Translations under genes and position numbers: made by a program | Source: CAVWDI01 sp963753725 | Lineage (GTDB): Bacteria > Chloroflexota > Anaerolineae > Anaerolineales > UBA4823 | DNA: 64,000 nt | Direction of reading: 5' to 3' | Assembly (NCBI GenBank): GCA_963753725.1 | Contig: CAVWDI010000001.1 | Location: forward strand, 1-64,000 | Shown: piece after piece, positions 27,983 to 36,270 of the stretch | Layout: each line of letters begins with the position of its first letter | How positions within the stretch are numbered: position 1 is the stretch's first letter | Notes under the pieces: model-generated | What the model saw: the letters and a program-made list of their open reading frames with translations, nothing else | Database searches by the model: none | Told to the model about the DNA's origin: nothing

Positions 27983-28315
27983 ATACCTGCTCGCAGGATT
28001 TGTAGTGCAAGCCAACAAGCAGCGCCCATCAAGACAATTCCCAAAATTGCCAAGAAAACACCCACTCCAGTTGTTGTCCGCACTAATTGATTTGTGGCTT
28101 CCAAAAGCGATGAAGCATTGCCAACCAAACCAGCGACATCTTCTGCAATTCCTTTTTGGGCGAGTTCGAGAAGTTTGAACAGCTAGAGTTTTGACATCTT
28201 TATTGGATGAACGGAAAGCCAATATTACTATTCCTACAAGAAAAGTAATCGCTCCCAATAAGAATAATGAAATTACAATCAGAATTAAAAGCGATAGAGG
28301 AGTCAATTCTGGCAC
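27979..28315 (-). CDS. Small membrane protein with two helices, frameshifted
   Basis: GTG start at 28315 with GGGAGG 5 bases before it. The N-terminal membrane helix (LSLLILIVISLFLLGAITFL and on) is followed by SSNKDVKTLAV. After one shift near 28175 the sequence continues LLELAQKGIAEDVAGLVGNA, then LLEATNQLVRTTTG, a second helix VGVFLAILGIVLMGAACWLA and RAGI with TGA at 27979-27981, about 112 residues. The loop between helices is amphipathic. First gene of the TPR/caspase operon. Not recognised. Confidence 0.65.
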
Positions 28316-28443
28316 AACAACCTCCCAATAAGATATCTTTTGATAAATCTGGTGTCCATTTTCCTAAAAATTTTCATTAAATACTGTATGTCCGCCAATA
28401 CTCGATTGGCCAACAAATCTAAATTAAGTGGATATGGATCAAC

Positions 28444-28686
28444 TTATCGAGAAGTGGAAATCTTAATTATTTTCCCCTTCTCGTTTGCTACAACCCTGAC
28501 AACTCTACTCATTGAATTATTATCAGAAGTTTTTACCTTTCCGGAATAAATAAGAAGGTATGTTTTCAGTGCTCTTGTATTAACGGAACTCGTTTTTTGA
28601 AGGCTCACTTTGGGTGATTTACCCTTTACCTCAGGGAACTGGCGATAAACCTTCGAGTTTACCGAGTTAATCGATTCCCGTTTCAT
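28444..28686 (-). CDS. Small basic protein resembling the protease C-terminal module
   Basis: An 80-residue protein. From residue 21 it reads KGKSPKVSLQKTSSVNTRAL and ends NNSMSRVVRVVANEKGKIIK-ISTSR. The last 25 residues align without gaps to the frame-corrected protease tail at 19414-19494, with 10 identities (NNS, R, N, GK, K, SR). Both modules also begin GK(S/A)P about 36 residues before NNS. The ribosome site is weak (AAAGGT). It lies between ftsZ and the membrane protein on the same strand. Function unknown. Confidence 0.55.
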   Translation of the reverse strand: MKRESINSVNSKVYRQFPEVKGKSPKVSLQKTSSVNTRALKTYLLIYSGKVKTSDNNSMSRVVRVVANEKGKIIKISTSR

Positions 28687-28745
28687 TTGTGATCGACCTT
28701 TTTTGCACTTCGATACATGAGCTATTCTGTGCTCTGCAAAGAAAT

Positions 28746-29951
28746 TTACCCATCAAATAAACCGATATTACCCGAACGCCGGCGTAAGAATGCGGGAATA
28801 TCTAAGTTATTTGAATTAGATTTATACGGCAAGCTTTGTTTTGCCCTATGCACTGGATCTTCGGATGTTACAAAATTCTCTATTGGAGCTTGCAGATCAA
28901 GAACAGGGTCTGGAATGGTGTGAGGTTGTATTTCTATTCCAGAATATTGTGAAACTGTTTCTTCCAAAGTAGGCGCTCCGAGACCAGTAATGACCAGAAT
29001 AACCTGTACCCGATCTATCATTTCGGAATTATTGATAACACCCATTACAATTTCTGTTTGTTGACCGGTTTGGGTTTGAAGTTTATTTAATGCATCTTGA
29101 ACCTCGAATAGAGAAAGATCCTCTCCACCAGTAAAATTAACAATAATCCCGGCAGCATTATCCAAAGATACACTTTCCAGTAAAGGATGATGAAGCGCTT
29201 GTTCAATAGCCTGATATGCTTTTCCTTCCCCTTGTCCATGTCCAATAGCCATCAATGCGCCCCCTCCGGATTGGATCAACCGGCGAACATGAGCAAAGTC
29301 AACATTGATCAAACCTGGCTCCGTTATTAACTCCGATATTCCCTGTACAGATTGACGTAAAACATCGTCTGCAAGCTGAAAAGCGACCTCAATTGGCAGA
29401 TCACGCGGCGCTACATATAACAAACGGTCATTTGGTATTGTGATAAGAGTATGAGTATGTTGGCGTAAATTTGACAAACCTTCATTTGCGTTATCTTGCC
29501 TGCGTCCAATTTCAAAAGAGAACGGCGTTGTAACGATAGCAATCGTCACCGCCCCGATCGAGCGTGCAATCTCAGCAGCGACAGATATTGATCCAGTTCC
29601 TGTTCCTCCACCCATCCCAGCTGTCAGAAACACCATATCTGCTCCGGATAATGCTTCTTCTAATTCTTTCCTGCTCTCATCCGCCGCAGCTAGACCAACT
29701 TTTGGATCACCTCCTGCGCCCAATCCTCTGGTTGTAACAGGACCGAGCTGCACTTTAATATCTGCTGGATTGTGCTCCAGTGCTTGATGGTCAGTATTCG
29801 CGGCGATGAATTGAATCCCCCGCATTCCTAGAGTTATCATCCTTTCAACCGCGTTACACCCACCTCCGCCTAATCCGATAACTTTGAGGACTGGCAAATG
29901 TATATTTGTTTGAATGGACGATTGAATTACATTTTCTTGAGGTAGATCCAT
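28746..29951 (-). CDS. ftsZ: Cell division protein FtsZ
   Basis: Tubulin-like GTPase forming the division ring. 401 residues: N-terminal KVIGLGGGGCNAVERMI, GTP signature AGMGGGTGTGSISVAAEIAR, T7-loop region LINVDFAHVRRLIQ, and the C-terminal partner-binding peptide LDIPAFLRRRSG after a variable linker. Length and the C-terminal peptide indicate a true FtsZ. It lies downstream of an unknown TIM-barrel gene and upstream of the small basic protein, with no ftsA beside it. Confidence 0.95.
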   Translation of the reverse strand: MDLPQENVIQSSIQTNIHLPVLKVIGLGGGGCNAVERMITLGMRGIQFIAANTDHQALEHNPADIKVQLGPVTTRGLGAGGDPKVGLAAADESRKELEEALSGADMVFLTAGMGGGTGTGSISVAAEIARSIGAVTIAIVTTPFSFEIGRRQDNANEGLSNLRQHTHTLITIPNDRLLYVAPRDLPIEVAFQLADDVLRQSVQGISELITEPGLINVDFAHVRRLIQSGGGALMAIGHGQGEGKAYQAIEQALHHPLLESVSLDNAAGIIVNFTGGEDLSLFEVQDALNKLQTQTGQQTEIVMGVINNSEMIDRVQVILVITGLGAPTLEETVSQYSGIEIQPHTIPDPVLDLQAPIENFVTSEDPVHRAKQSLPYKSNSNNLDIPAFLRRRSGNIGLFDG

Positions 29952-30007
29952 AGGAACCCTTTCTAATTATTTTCTTTATGACATTAAAATCTCTGGAAAA
30001 ACAACCT

Positions 30008-31384
30008 TTATGATGCAAAAATTATGCCATCCTCCCCCATACGATCTACGGAGCAGCCGGCATCCTGGAGCATCTTTACCGATTCCTCAGAAAACGTGTT
30101 ATTGCTGCCAACAATCGTGACATGAGATGCCAGACATGCCTCGGATAAAGAAAAACCAATCGTGGGATGATTTTCCTGTACAAAGGGCAAAATCAGATCT
30201 AAATCCCAATCCGCTACCCCCCAAGAATATAGCGGCAGCAAAATATAATGTGATATTTTTCCAGAGCCATTATTCGAATTTCCATTTTTTCCTGCGCCGG
30301 CAGATATTGATTTCATTTCGGCCTCTGTTGATACTCCATCAAAACTTTTGGCATCATTTTGAATTGAATGTCCAGCAACCCACCGGCGCATGTGTTCTAC
30401 AACCGGCAGCTGTGGACCATCCTTGCTAAACCAGGCATGTCGCATATACTGACTATTTGCGTTTGCTGAAAATAACCAAAAATTGCATGCTAAAACTTCG
30501 TGTGGTATCGAATTCTTATTCCGACTAACGCTAAAATTTTCTGAAAGTAGTTCAACAATTTCCATATTCCTGGTCGCGTGTGCATTCACATTCAAGACCG
30601 GCCATGTTAAATCTACACGATCACCCGGACGATATCCAGCCCTCAGTAAGAGAATTGGTAGAGTACGTCCAATCACATCTTCTGAAATTGCTGAATACCA
30701 TTCAAATATCCGAAAGCCAATCTGATCTTGCACTCCAGGTGGTGTATTGTAAGGCTGTGCATCTGGCCATCGTTCTGGACCACCCATCCCCCAATCAATA
30801 GGACGATTCCCAGCCACTGCGTATGCGCCAATTGCCATATTATCGATCAATTTTTCTTGTCCCCGTCGCTGTATACCTTCAAGTGCTGTTCGTAAAAATG
30901 CCGTATCCCAGAAATCCCCACCAGGTTGTAAAGGAGGAAATACAGGCGTTAAACCTTCCTCGATCATGTCATTCGCCAGTGGAATAAATAAATCCAGGAA
31001 TCGTTCAACAAGGTTGGTTTGTGCCCAGGAAGGAGCGGTCCATGATTGGCGGTTATTTGGTCGGTCATAAACGCTGATATATCGGACACCCCAGCGAGCA
31101 TAATTCCTGAAGAGCAGCTTAAATGATTCTTGATCAGATTTCAAATCAACCGGTGTAATGAAATGGATTATCGGTTCAATCTCAGATTCTTTTACAGCCG
31201 AAATAAAATGCTCAGGTATTGCCCTATAGAGCGGCGCTATCAGGGTCATCCAAGAAGCGCCCATTTTCTTCAGCTCAGGCAGCCAAATAGATACATCTCC
31301 TTCACTATAATGCAGAGTATCTGGAAAATAATGATATCCAATCCGGGAAGTTTTTGAAAATAACGTGGAATTATTCATCGACAT
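30008..31384 (-). CDS. Glycoside-hydrolase-like TIM-barrel protein of unknown function
   Basis: A 458-residue soluble protein without signal peptide. The pattern of alternating strands and helices (RIGYHYFPDTLHYSEGD, GASWMTLIAPLYRAIPEHFI, GVRYISVYDRPNNRQSW, ILLLRAGYRPGDRVDLTW) resembles a glycoside-hydrolase-type TIM barrel, but no catalytic Glu pair can be named. A Gly/Ser/Asn-rich linker (SAGAGKNGNSNNGSGK) precedes a C-terminal alpha-beta domain (HPTIGFSLSEACLASHVTIV). It is 56 bases upstream of ftsZ on the same strand. Confidence 0.6.
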   Translation of the reverse strand: MSMNNSTLFSKTSRIGYHYFPDTLHYSEGDVSIWLPELKKMGASWMTLIAPLYRAIPEHFISAVKESEIEPIIHFITPVDLKSDQESFKLLFRNYARWGVRYISVYDRPNNRQSWTAPSWAQTNLVERFLDLFIPLANDMIEEGLTPVFPPLQPGGDFWDTAFLRTALEGIQRRGQEKLIDNMAIGAYAVAGNRPIDWGMGGPERWPDAQPYNTPPGVQDQIGFRIFEWYSAISEDVIGRTLPILLLRAGYRPGDRVDLTWPVLNVNAHATRNMEIVELLSENFSVSRNKNSIPHEVLACNFWLFSANANSQYMRHAWFSKDGPQLPVVEHMRRWVAGHSIQNDAKSFDGVSTEAEMKSISAGAGKNGNSNNGSGKISHYILLPLYSWGVADWDLDLILPFVQENHPTIGFSLSEACLASHVTIVGSNNTFSEESVKMLQDAGCSVDRMGEDGIIFAS

Positions 31385-31576
31385 CGCCTCGAATGTCCTA
31401 TACTCAAGCGCTTAATGCAAGTTCAATGCCATTGTTTTTGAAGGATTTTTGGTTTCCACGATAGCAAATTCGATTATGACTCAATCAGTTTTTAATAAAA
31501 CAATGGAGGATGTAATAAAATTCTTATATTCCACTGGTAGAATGTAGATTACAAAGCTTTACATTTCATAAGAAAA

Positions 31577-31601
31577 AATCTTATCTTACCCAGATAAGAT
31601 T
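31577..31601. promoter_or_regulatory. 9-bp inverted repeat upstream of the thioredoxin-TPR gene
   Basis: AATCTTATC (31577-31585), 7-base loop, GATAAGATT (31593-31601), 38 bases before the start codon at 31639. It could be an operator or a leader hairpin. The rest of the 254-base divergent gap (31385-31638) is AT-rich and probably holds both promoters. Confidence 0.45.
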
Positions 31602-31638
31602 TGTAAAACTTAGTACATCCTCAGGAGACAATAGCGTA

Positions 31639-32472
31639 ATGACCTCAGAATTCATTATCGATGTAACCGAAGCCGATTTTGAATATCATGTGATTACTTA
31701 CTCACAAAACGCTCCGGTAGTTGTTGATTTTTGGGCCGAATGGTGCGGTCCTTGTAAAACACTTGGTCCAATTTTGGAAAGATTAGCTGAAGAAGCCAAG
31801 GGTAAATTCAGGTTGGCTAAGGTAAATGTTGACCAAAATTCGAATCTCGCTATGCGTTACAACGTCAGGAGTATCCCAGCAGTAAAGGCTTTCCGGGATG
31901 GCACGATGGTTGCTGAATTTGTTGGCGCCCAACCAGAAGGAAAAATCCGTGAATTCATCCGTGAAGTCGCTCCAGTCCAGGGCGATCTAAACCTCGAGAA
32001 AGGCTTCAGCCTTTTAGATATGCAGGACCCCGAAGAAGCGGAGATCTGTTTCCGAGACTCACTTGAGACATCCGCCGACAACACTCGCGCCCGGCTCGGT
32101 TTGATTAAGAGTTTGCTACTCCAGGGAAAAGGAAATGAAGCCAAAGATTTACTTTTTGATTTCCCTGCAAGCTCGGAATATGCTTCCGCCACAAGATTAC
32201 AGCCTCTTGCAGGAGCATTAGTACGACTTAAAAACGATTCGTTTAACGAGGCTCAAAATCCACTGGACGCCGCATTTGACAACGCTGTACGGTTAGTTAA
32301 AATGGGTAATATCGAAGCTGCTATGGATGGCTTATTAGAGATCCTGCGTGTTGATAAACATTTTCGCGAGGATGAAGCCCGCTTAATTATGGTCGCGATT
32401 CTCGAAATGCTCGGGGATAAAAATCCAATTACCCGCCAATACCGGAACGAACTCGCATCAGTATTATTCTAA
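31639..32472 (+). CDS. Thioredoxin with C-terminal TPR domain (CnoX/YbbN-like)
   Basis: Residues 1-108 are a thioredoxin domain with active site WCGPC (35-39) and the cis-proline in RSIPAVKAF. Residues 120-277 are helical TPR-like units ending in the typical domain AVRLVKMGNIEAAMDGLLEI, DEARLIMVAILEMLGD. This is the architecture of CnoX/YbbN, a redox-active holdase that passes oxidised proteins to chaperonins in E. coli. AGGAGA precedes the ATG. Single-gene unit with its own terminator. Confidence 0.9.
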   Translation: MTSEFIIDVTEADFEYHVITYSQNAPVVVDFWAEWCGPCKTLGPILERLAEEAKGKFRLAKVNVDQNSNLAMRYNVRSIPAVKAFRDGTMVAEFVGAQPEGKIREFIREVAPVQGDLNLEKGFSLLDMQDPEEAEICFRDSLETSADNTRARLGLIKSLLLQGKGNEAKDLLFDFPASSEYASATRLQPLAGALVRLKNDSFNEAQNPLDAAFDNAVRLVKMGNIEAAMDGLLEILRVDKHFREDEARLIMVAILEMLGDKNPITRQYRNELASVLF

Positions 32473-32535
32473 TTATAGATAAACTGGAAATGTAATACAA
32501 TCACACGTTTACCTGAACTACCCCCTTAATCATAT

Positions 32536-32575
32536 GACGCCTCTATTGGAATTTACCAGGAGGCGTCGTTTTTTT
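32536..32575 (+). terminator. Rho-independent terminator of the thioredoxin-TPR gene
   Basis: GACGCCTC (32536-32543) pairs with GAGGCGTC (32560-32567), followed by GTTTTTTT. Perfect 8-bp stem and a T7 run on the plus strand, 64 bases after the stop codon. Confidence 0.9.
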
Positions 32576-32599
32576 ATATATGCGGATATTTTGATATCT

Positions 32600-32775
32600 A
32601 AAAAACCCCACTATGCCGTGTGCAGCTAAGTTTTGAACCTGCCTTCGCAGGTTGGGTTCCGCCTCAAGAGCTCAGCCTTGGCCTAAGCCTATCGCATCAC
32701 ACTTAGAAGATTGGATCCCGATATAAGAGTGTTGGCTCAAAACCAGTGTGCAGCATCACGCGCACAGCAGGGCAA
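32600..32775 (-). ncRNA. Structured RNA, probably 6S-like (ssrS)
   Basis: The 250-base gap between the terminator and asnS is not coding but highly structured. On the minus strand a -10-like TATAAG (32785-32780) precedes a region whose 5' part (GCACACTGGTTTTGAGCC) can pair with the 3' part (GGTTCAAAACTTAGCTGCAC). A perfect hairpin AACCTGC-GAAG-GCAGGTT lies in the 3' arm. It ends GTGGGGTTTTTT at about 32600. Size (about 175 nt), a long rod with internal loops, and the small hairpin in the 3' arm fit 6S RNA, which binds sigma-70 holoenzyme. The family is a tentative call; a transcribed structured RNA is more certain. Confidence 0.5.
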
Positions 32776-32827
32776 TTAACTTATACCATAAAAGAATTCG
32801 GATGAATAGGTAAACGAATTCTACCGT

Positions 32828-34171
32828 TTATGGATATACCCTTTTTATCGTCCTCGGAAACGGGATTGTTTCGCGAATATGGTTAATCCCGCATATCCAT
32901 GAAACTGTCCTCTCAATACCTAATCCAAAACCACTGTGAGGAACACTGCCAAAGTTGCGCAATTCCAAATACCACTGGAAAGATTCCTCAGGAAGATCAT
33001 GTTCTTTCAATCTTTTTTGTAATAGCTCAGGATCCGAAATCCTCTCACTGCCGCCAATAATCTCCCCATATCCCTCAGGAGCTAATAGGTCAACACTTTT
33101 GCATATTTCTGGACGATCAGGCCAGGGTTCCATATAAAATGCTTTTACCTGGGTAGGAAAACCGTAAACATAAACCGGCTTTTCGTAATGTTCTGTAAGT
33201 GCAGTTTCATGAGGGGCTCCAAAATCCATACCCCACTCAAAACTCAATAATTCCTTGAGCTCTAAATCCTCTGTTTCTTCCCTGATCTGATCAATCAGTT
33301 TTGCTGCCTCGTCGTATGAAATCCTGGGGAATGGAGGTTCGATTTTCTCAAGAAAACTAACATCACGTTCAATCGATTCCAATTCAGGGCCTCGGTCTTT
33401 GAGCACTTCTTTAACAATATGTGTAATGAACTGCTCCCCAACTTCCATCAAACCATCCAAATCACAAAAAGCTATCTCTGGTTCGACCATCCAGAATTCG
33501 GTCAGGTGTCGGCGCGTTTTTGATTTTTCTGCTCGGAATGTCGGACCAAATGAATACACCCTGCCGAAAGAAAAAATATTTGCTTCATTATATAACTGCC
33601 CGCTTTGCGCCAGATACGCGATACCCTCATCGAAATAAGGTGTTTCGAAAAGGGTTGTGGTCCCTTCGCATGCCGCTGGAGTGAGGATCGGCGTATCCAG
33701 GTTAATAAAGCCGTTTGAATCGAGCCATTCTCGAATGGCGCTGATGATAGTCGCCCGAATCCTTAATATCGCCCATTGACTCGGCATACGGATCCAGAGA
33801 TGTCTATGATCAAGCGCGAAATCTACTCCATGTTCCTTCAGCGCCATCGGATAGTTTTCTGCAGCTAACTGAATTATTTCCAGATTAGTAATTCCAACTT
33901 CATATCCGCCTGGAATTCCCGGCGCTCGTTCATCCTTCTTAACAATCCCGGAGATTGTTACAGAAGTCTCCTGGTTAATGTGAGCGATTTGATCAAAAAG
34001 ACCTGGGTCAAGGTCTGGCTTGAATGCAACACATTGGATAAATCCATATCCGTCACGAACTAGTAAAAAAACAAGTTTACCTTTATGAGTGCGATTGTAT
34101 ATCCACCCCTGTAATTCGACCTCTTGATTCTCGTAGTTTGATATCTCCTCTATCCGTACCAAAGGAGCCAT
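32828..34171 (-). CDS. asnS: Asparaginyl-tRNA synthetase
   Basis: Charges tRNA-Asn. 447 residues: N-terminal OB-fold (VELQGWIYNRTHKGKLVFLL) and class II catalytic core with motif 2 region FGPTFRAEKSKTRRHLTEFW and motif 3 region GFGLGIERTVSWICG. The sequence LTEFWMVEPEIAF and the ending HIRETIPFPRT separate it from aspartyl enzymes. GGAGGA lies before the ATG. It follows aspS by 14 bases in the same operon. Confidence 0.95.
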   Translation of the reverse strand: MAPLVRIEEISNYENQEVELQGWIYNRTHKGKLVFLLVRDGYGFIQCVAFKPDLDPGLFDQIAHINQETSVTISGIVKKDERAPGIPGGYEVGITNLEIIQLAAENYPMALKEHGVDFALDHRHLWIRMPSQWAILRIRATIISAIREWLDSNGFINLDTPILTPAACEGTTTLFETPYFDEGIAYLAQSGQLYNEANIFSFGRVYSFGPTFRAEKSKTRRHLTEFWMVEPEIAFCDLDGLMEVGEQFITHIVKEVLKDRGPELESIERDVSFLEKIEPPFPRISYDEAAKLIDQIREETEDLELKELLSFEWGMDFGAPHETALTEHYEKPVYVYGFPTQVKAFYMEPWPDRPEICKSVDLLAPEGYGEIIGGSERISDPELLQKRLKEHDLPEESFQWYLELRNFGSVPHSGFGLGIERTVSWICGINHIRETIPFPRTIKRVYP

Positions 34172-34185
34172 AATTTGTTCCTCCT

Positions 34186-34998
34186 CTATTCAACATCAAG
34201 CTTGATATTCAATTCATTCAACTGCTGATCATCAACTGTTGAAGGCGCTCCTGCCATCACATCACGCGCAACCTGGTTTTTAGGAAACGCAATCACTTCA
34301 CGGATATTTGGTTCATCTGCCAATATCATACAAATGCGGTCTATTCCAGGAGCGATACCGCCATGCGGTGGAGTCCCGTATTCGAATGCTTCCAGCAGGT
34401 GGCCGAATCGACTGCGAGCGGTGTCAGCATCCAAACCAATCAATTCGAATACTTTTTCCTGTAACTGCCTGTCATGGATACGAATTGAACCGCCACCGAC
34501 CTCATGGTCATTTAATACCATGTCATACTGCTGACCGCGTGCCTTTCCTGGATCACTTTCAAGCATAGGGATATCCTCCACCATCGGTGCCGTAAAAGGA
34601 TGATGACTTGGATCCCACCTTTTTTCTTCAGCGTTCCAGGTTACAAATGGAAAATCATAAATCCAGCAAAAAGCCAGAGAATCAGGATCGATTATTCTCA
34701 TTCGTTTGGCTAATTCAACCCGTAATAATCCTAATGTTTCAAACACAATCTGTGGTTCATCAGCTACAAATAACAGCAAATCTCCTTCATTCATTTCCAT
34801 TCGATCAAAAAGAAGTTTCAATTTCTCTTCATCCACTTTCTTAGAAAATGATGACCGTAGTTCTCCGGTCGATGTTCGTGCTGTGTAAAATAAACCTTTT
34901 GCTCCATGTGATTTTATTTGCTCGCTAAGTTCATCGATTTGTTTGCGGCTGAAATCGCCCAATCCCTTTGCATTAATACCGCGAAACTTGACCGCCAT
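34186..34998 (-). CDS. aspS: Aspartyl-tRNA synthetase, C-terminal part
   Basis: C-terminal half of bacterial AspRS: the GAD insertion domain (INAKGLGDFSRKQIDELSEQ) and the end of the catalytic core (SLAFCWIYDFPFVTWNAEEK, HHPFTAPM, GGGSIRIHDRQLQ, motif 3 GIAPGIDRICMIL). The printed start is artificial: upstream, SGFTFFEDLVKNGG is in another frame and joins near 34995. One gene with the next entry. Confidence 0.92.
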   Translation of the reverse strand: MAVKFRGINAKGLGDFSRKQIDELSEQIKSHGAKGLFYTARTSTGELRSSFSKKVDEEKLKLLFDRMEMNEGDLLLFVADEPQIVFETLGLLRVELAKRMRIIDPDSLAFCWIYDFPFVTWNAEEKRWDPSHHPFTAPMVEDIPMLESDPGKARGQQYDMVLNDHEVGGGSIRIHDRQLQEKVFELIGLDADTARSRFGHLLEAFEYGTPPHGGIAPGIDRICMILADEPNIREVIAFPKNQVARDVMAGAPSTVDDQQLNELNIKLDVE

Positions 34999-35087
34999 TT
35001 TTTACCAGATCCTCAAAAAACGTAAAGCCGCTTACACTTGCGATATCTGTTATGTCAATCAACTCCATTCCAAAGCGTAAGTCAGGA

Positions 35088-35957
35088 TTATCTTTTCCAA
35101 ATCTCTCCACAGCTTCCTGGTAAGTTAAATCTGGGCCAGGGTGATTGTAATAAGCGTTTATGAGGAACTACTTCAGCGACCAGCCTGGTAAACAAATCTT
35201 CCGTTAAATTCATTACATCTTCTCGTTCAACGAACGACATTTCAAGGTCCAATTGTGTGAATTCAGGCTGCCTATCGCCTCTCTGGTCTTCGTCGCGGAA
35301 ACATCGGGCTATTTGAAAATAGCGGTCGATACCAGCCACCATTAAAAGTTGCTTTAATTGCTGCGGTGACTGGGGTAGGGCATAAAATTCTCCTGGATGT
35401 ATCCTGGATGGAACCAGGAAATCTCGTGCACCTTCAGGTGTCGTCTTAAATAAAATCGGCGTTTCTACTTCCAGAAAACCATTTTCATCCAGATAGTCTC
35501 GAATAAACTTGACGATCTTGTGTCTGAGAACAAGGTTGGCACGCATGCGAGGTCTTCTCAGATCGAGGTAACGGAAGCGGAGTCTTGTCTGCTCGTCAGA
35601 CTCCTCCTTGCCATTTATGAGAAACGGAGTCGGTTTGGCTGGATTGAGAACTTTTGCGCTTTGAATCTCAACCTCAATTTCCCCTGTTGATAATTTTGGG
35701 TTTTCTTTTCCTTCCAATCGTTTCTTTACAATACCTTCTACTTCTATGATCCATTCTAATCGAACTGGTGCCAACAATTTATGCGCTACTGGTGAAATAT
35801 CAGGGTTGGTAACCACTTGAACTATCCCATATCGGTCGCGTAAGTCTAAAAATGTCAGACCTCCATGGTCGCGCCGGCGATGAACCCAACCTGCTAATTT
35901 AACCGTTTCTCCAACATTCGATAGACGTAATTCTCCACAGTTATGCGTTCTATACAT
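35088..35957 (-). CDS. aspS: Aspartyl-tRNA synthetase, N-terminal part
   Basis: Charges tRNA-Asp. ATG 35957 (MYRTHNCGELR) is chosen because GGAGAGG precedes it; an upstream in-frame ATG at 35990 lies in the leader hairpin. OB-fold AGWVHRRRDHGGLTFLDLRD, then the class II core with RFRYLDLRRPRM, PQSPQQLKQLLMVAG and FRDEDQRGDRQPEFTQLDLE. The frame is lost near 35155; the true sequence goes on in another frame as YQEAVERFGKDNPDLRFGME. Reassembled protein about 590 residues, normal for bacterial AspRS. As this gene is essential, the shifts are best read as sequence errors. Confidence 0.93.
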   Translation of the reverse strand: MYRTHNCGELRLSNVGETVKLAGWVHRRRDHGGLTFLDLRDRYGIVQVVTNPDISPVAHKLLAPVRLEWIIEVEGIVKKRLEGKENPKLSTGEIEVEIQSAKVLNPAKPTPFLINGKEESDEQTRLRFRYLDLRRPRMRANLVLRHKIVKFIRDYLDENGFLEVETPILFKTTPEGARDFLVPSRIHPGEFYALPQSPQQLKQLLMVAGIDRYFQIARCFRDEDQRGDRQPEFTQLDLEMSFVEREDVMNLTEDLFTRLVAEVVPHKRLLQSPWPRFNLPGSCGEIWKR

Positions 35958-35969
35958 AATTGCCTCTCC

Positions 35970-36005
35970 AAAGAAAATCGCCCGCTGCATATTGCTTCGG
36001 GCGAT
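35970..36005 (-). terminator. Attenuator-like terminator in the aspS leader
   Basis: On the minus strand ATCGCCCG (36005-35998), 13-base loop, CGGGCGAT (35984-35977), followed by TTTCTTT. It ends about 13 bases before the aspS start codon, overlapping the approach to the ribosome site GGAGAGG, so it could stop transcription before aspS-asnS. No canonical T-box sequence was found in the about 200-base leader. Confidence 0.6.
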
Positions 36006-36155
36006 TGTTGGTTATCTCAGGGAACCTTCCATAAATCCAAAATCCTCACGCCCCTTTTTTCAGGCGGGTATGATTTGCTTTTCCACTATTCAATGAATTT
36101 GTTGATACACTCATAAACCAAACTTCATAATAAATATATGATCATTTGTCTGACA

Positions 36156-36172
36156 ACCAATTGGTCATTATA
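36156..36172 (-). promoter_or_regulatory. Candidate aspS-asnS promoter with extended -10 and palindrome
   Basis: Minus strand TGCTATAAT is an extended -10 element (TATAAT at 36172-36167). Just downstream is the perfect palindrome ACCAATTGGT (36165-36156), near the expected transcription start, which could be an operator. No good -35 was seen, usual for extended -10 promoters. Confidence 0.5.
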
Positions 36173-36270
36173 GCATACATACAAATATATTATTCTTGAT
36201 TAATTAACCAAATTCCCAAGTGTTTGGGTTACTTCAACATAATCTATATCGAAATTTTAAATTCAGTTAA

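Noticed and set aside
27983..28315. N-terminal 111-residue extension of the giant TPR protein
   Set aside because: Mostly out-of-frame reading of the two-helix membrane protein; the ATGA overlap marks the real TPR start.
19252..28750. Gasdermin or CRISPR-linked (gRAMP/TPR-CHAT) partner of the caspase-like protease
   Set aside because: No repeat array, Cas7-type gene or gasdermin-sized protein is present; the nearby membrane protein is only about 112 residues with two helices.
35957..36160. T-box riboswitch in the aspS leader
   Set aside because: A terminator hairpin is present, but the conserved T-box sequence and specifier stem could not be found; kept only as an attenuator-like element.
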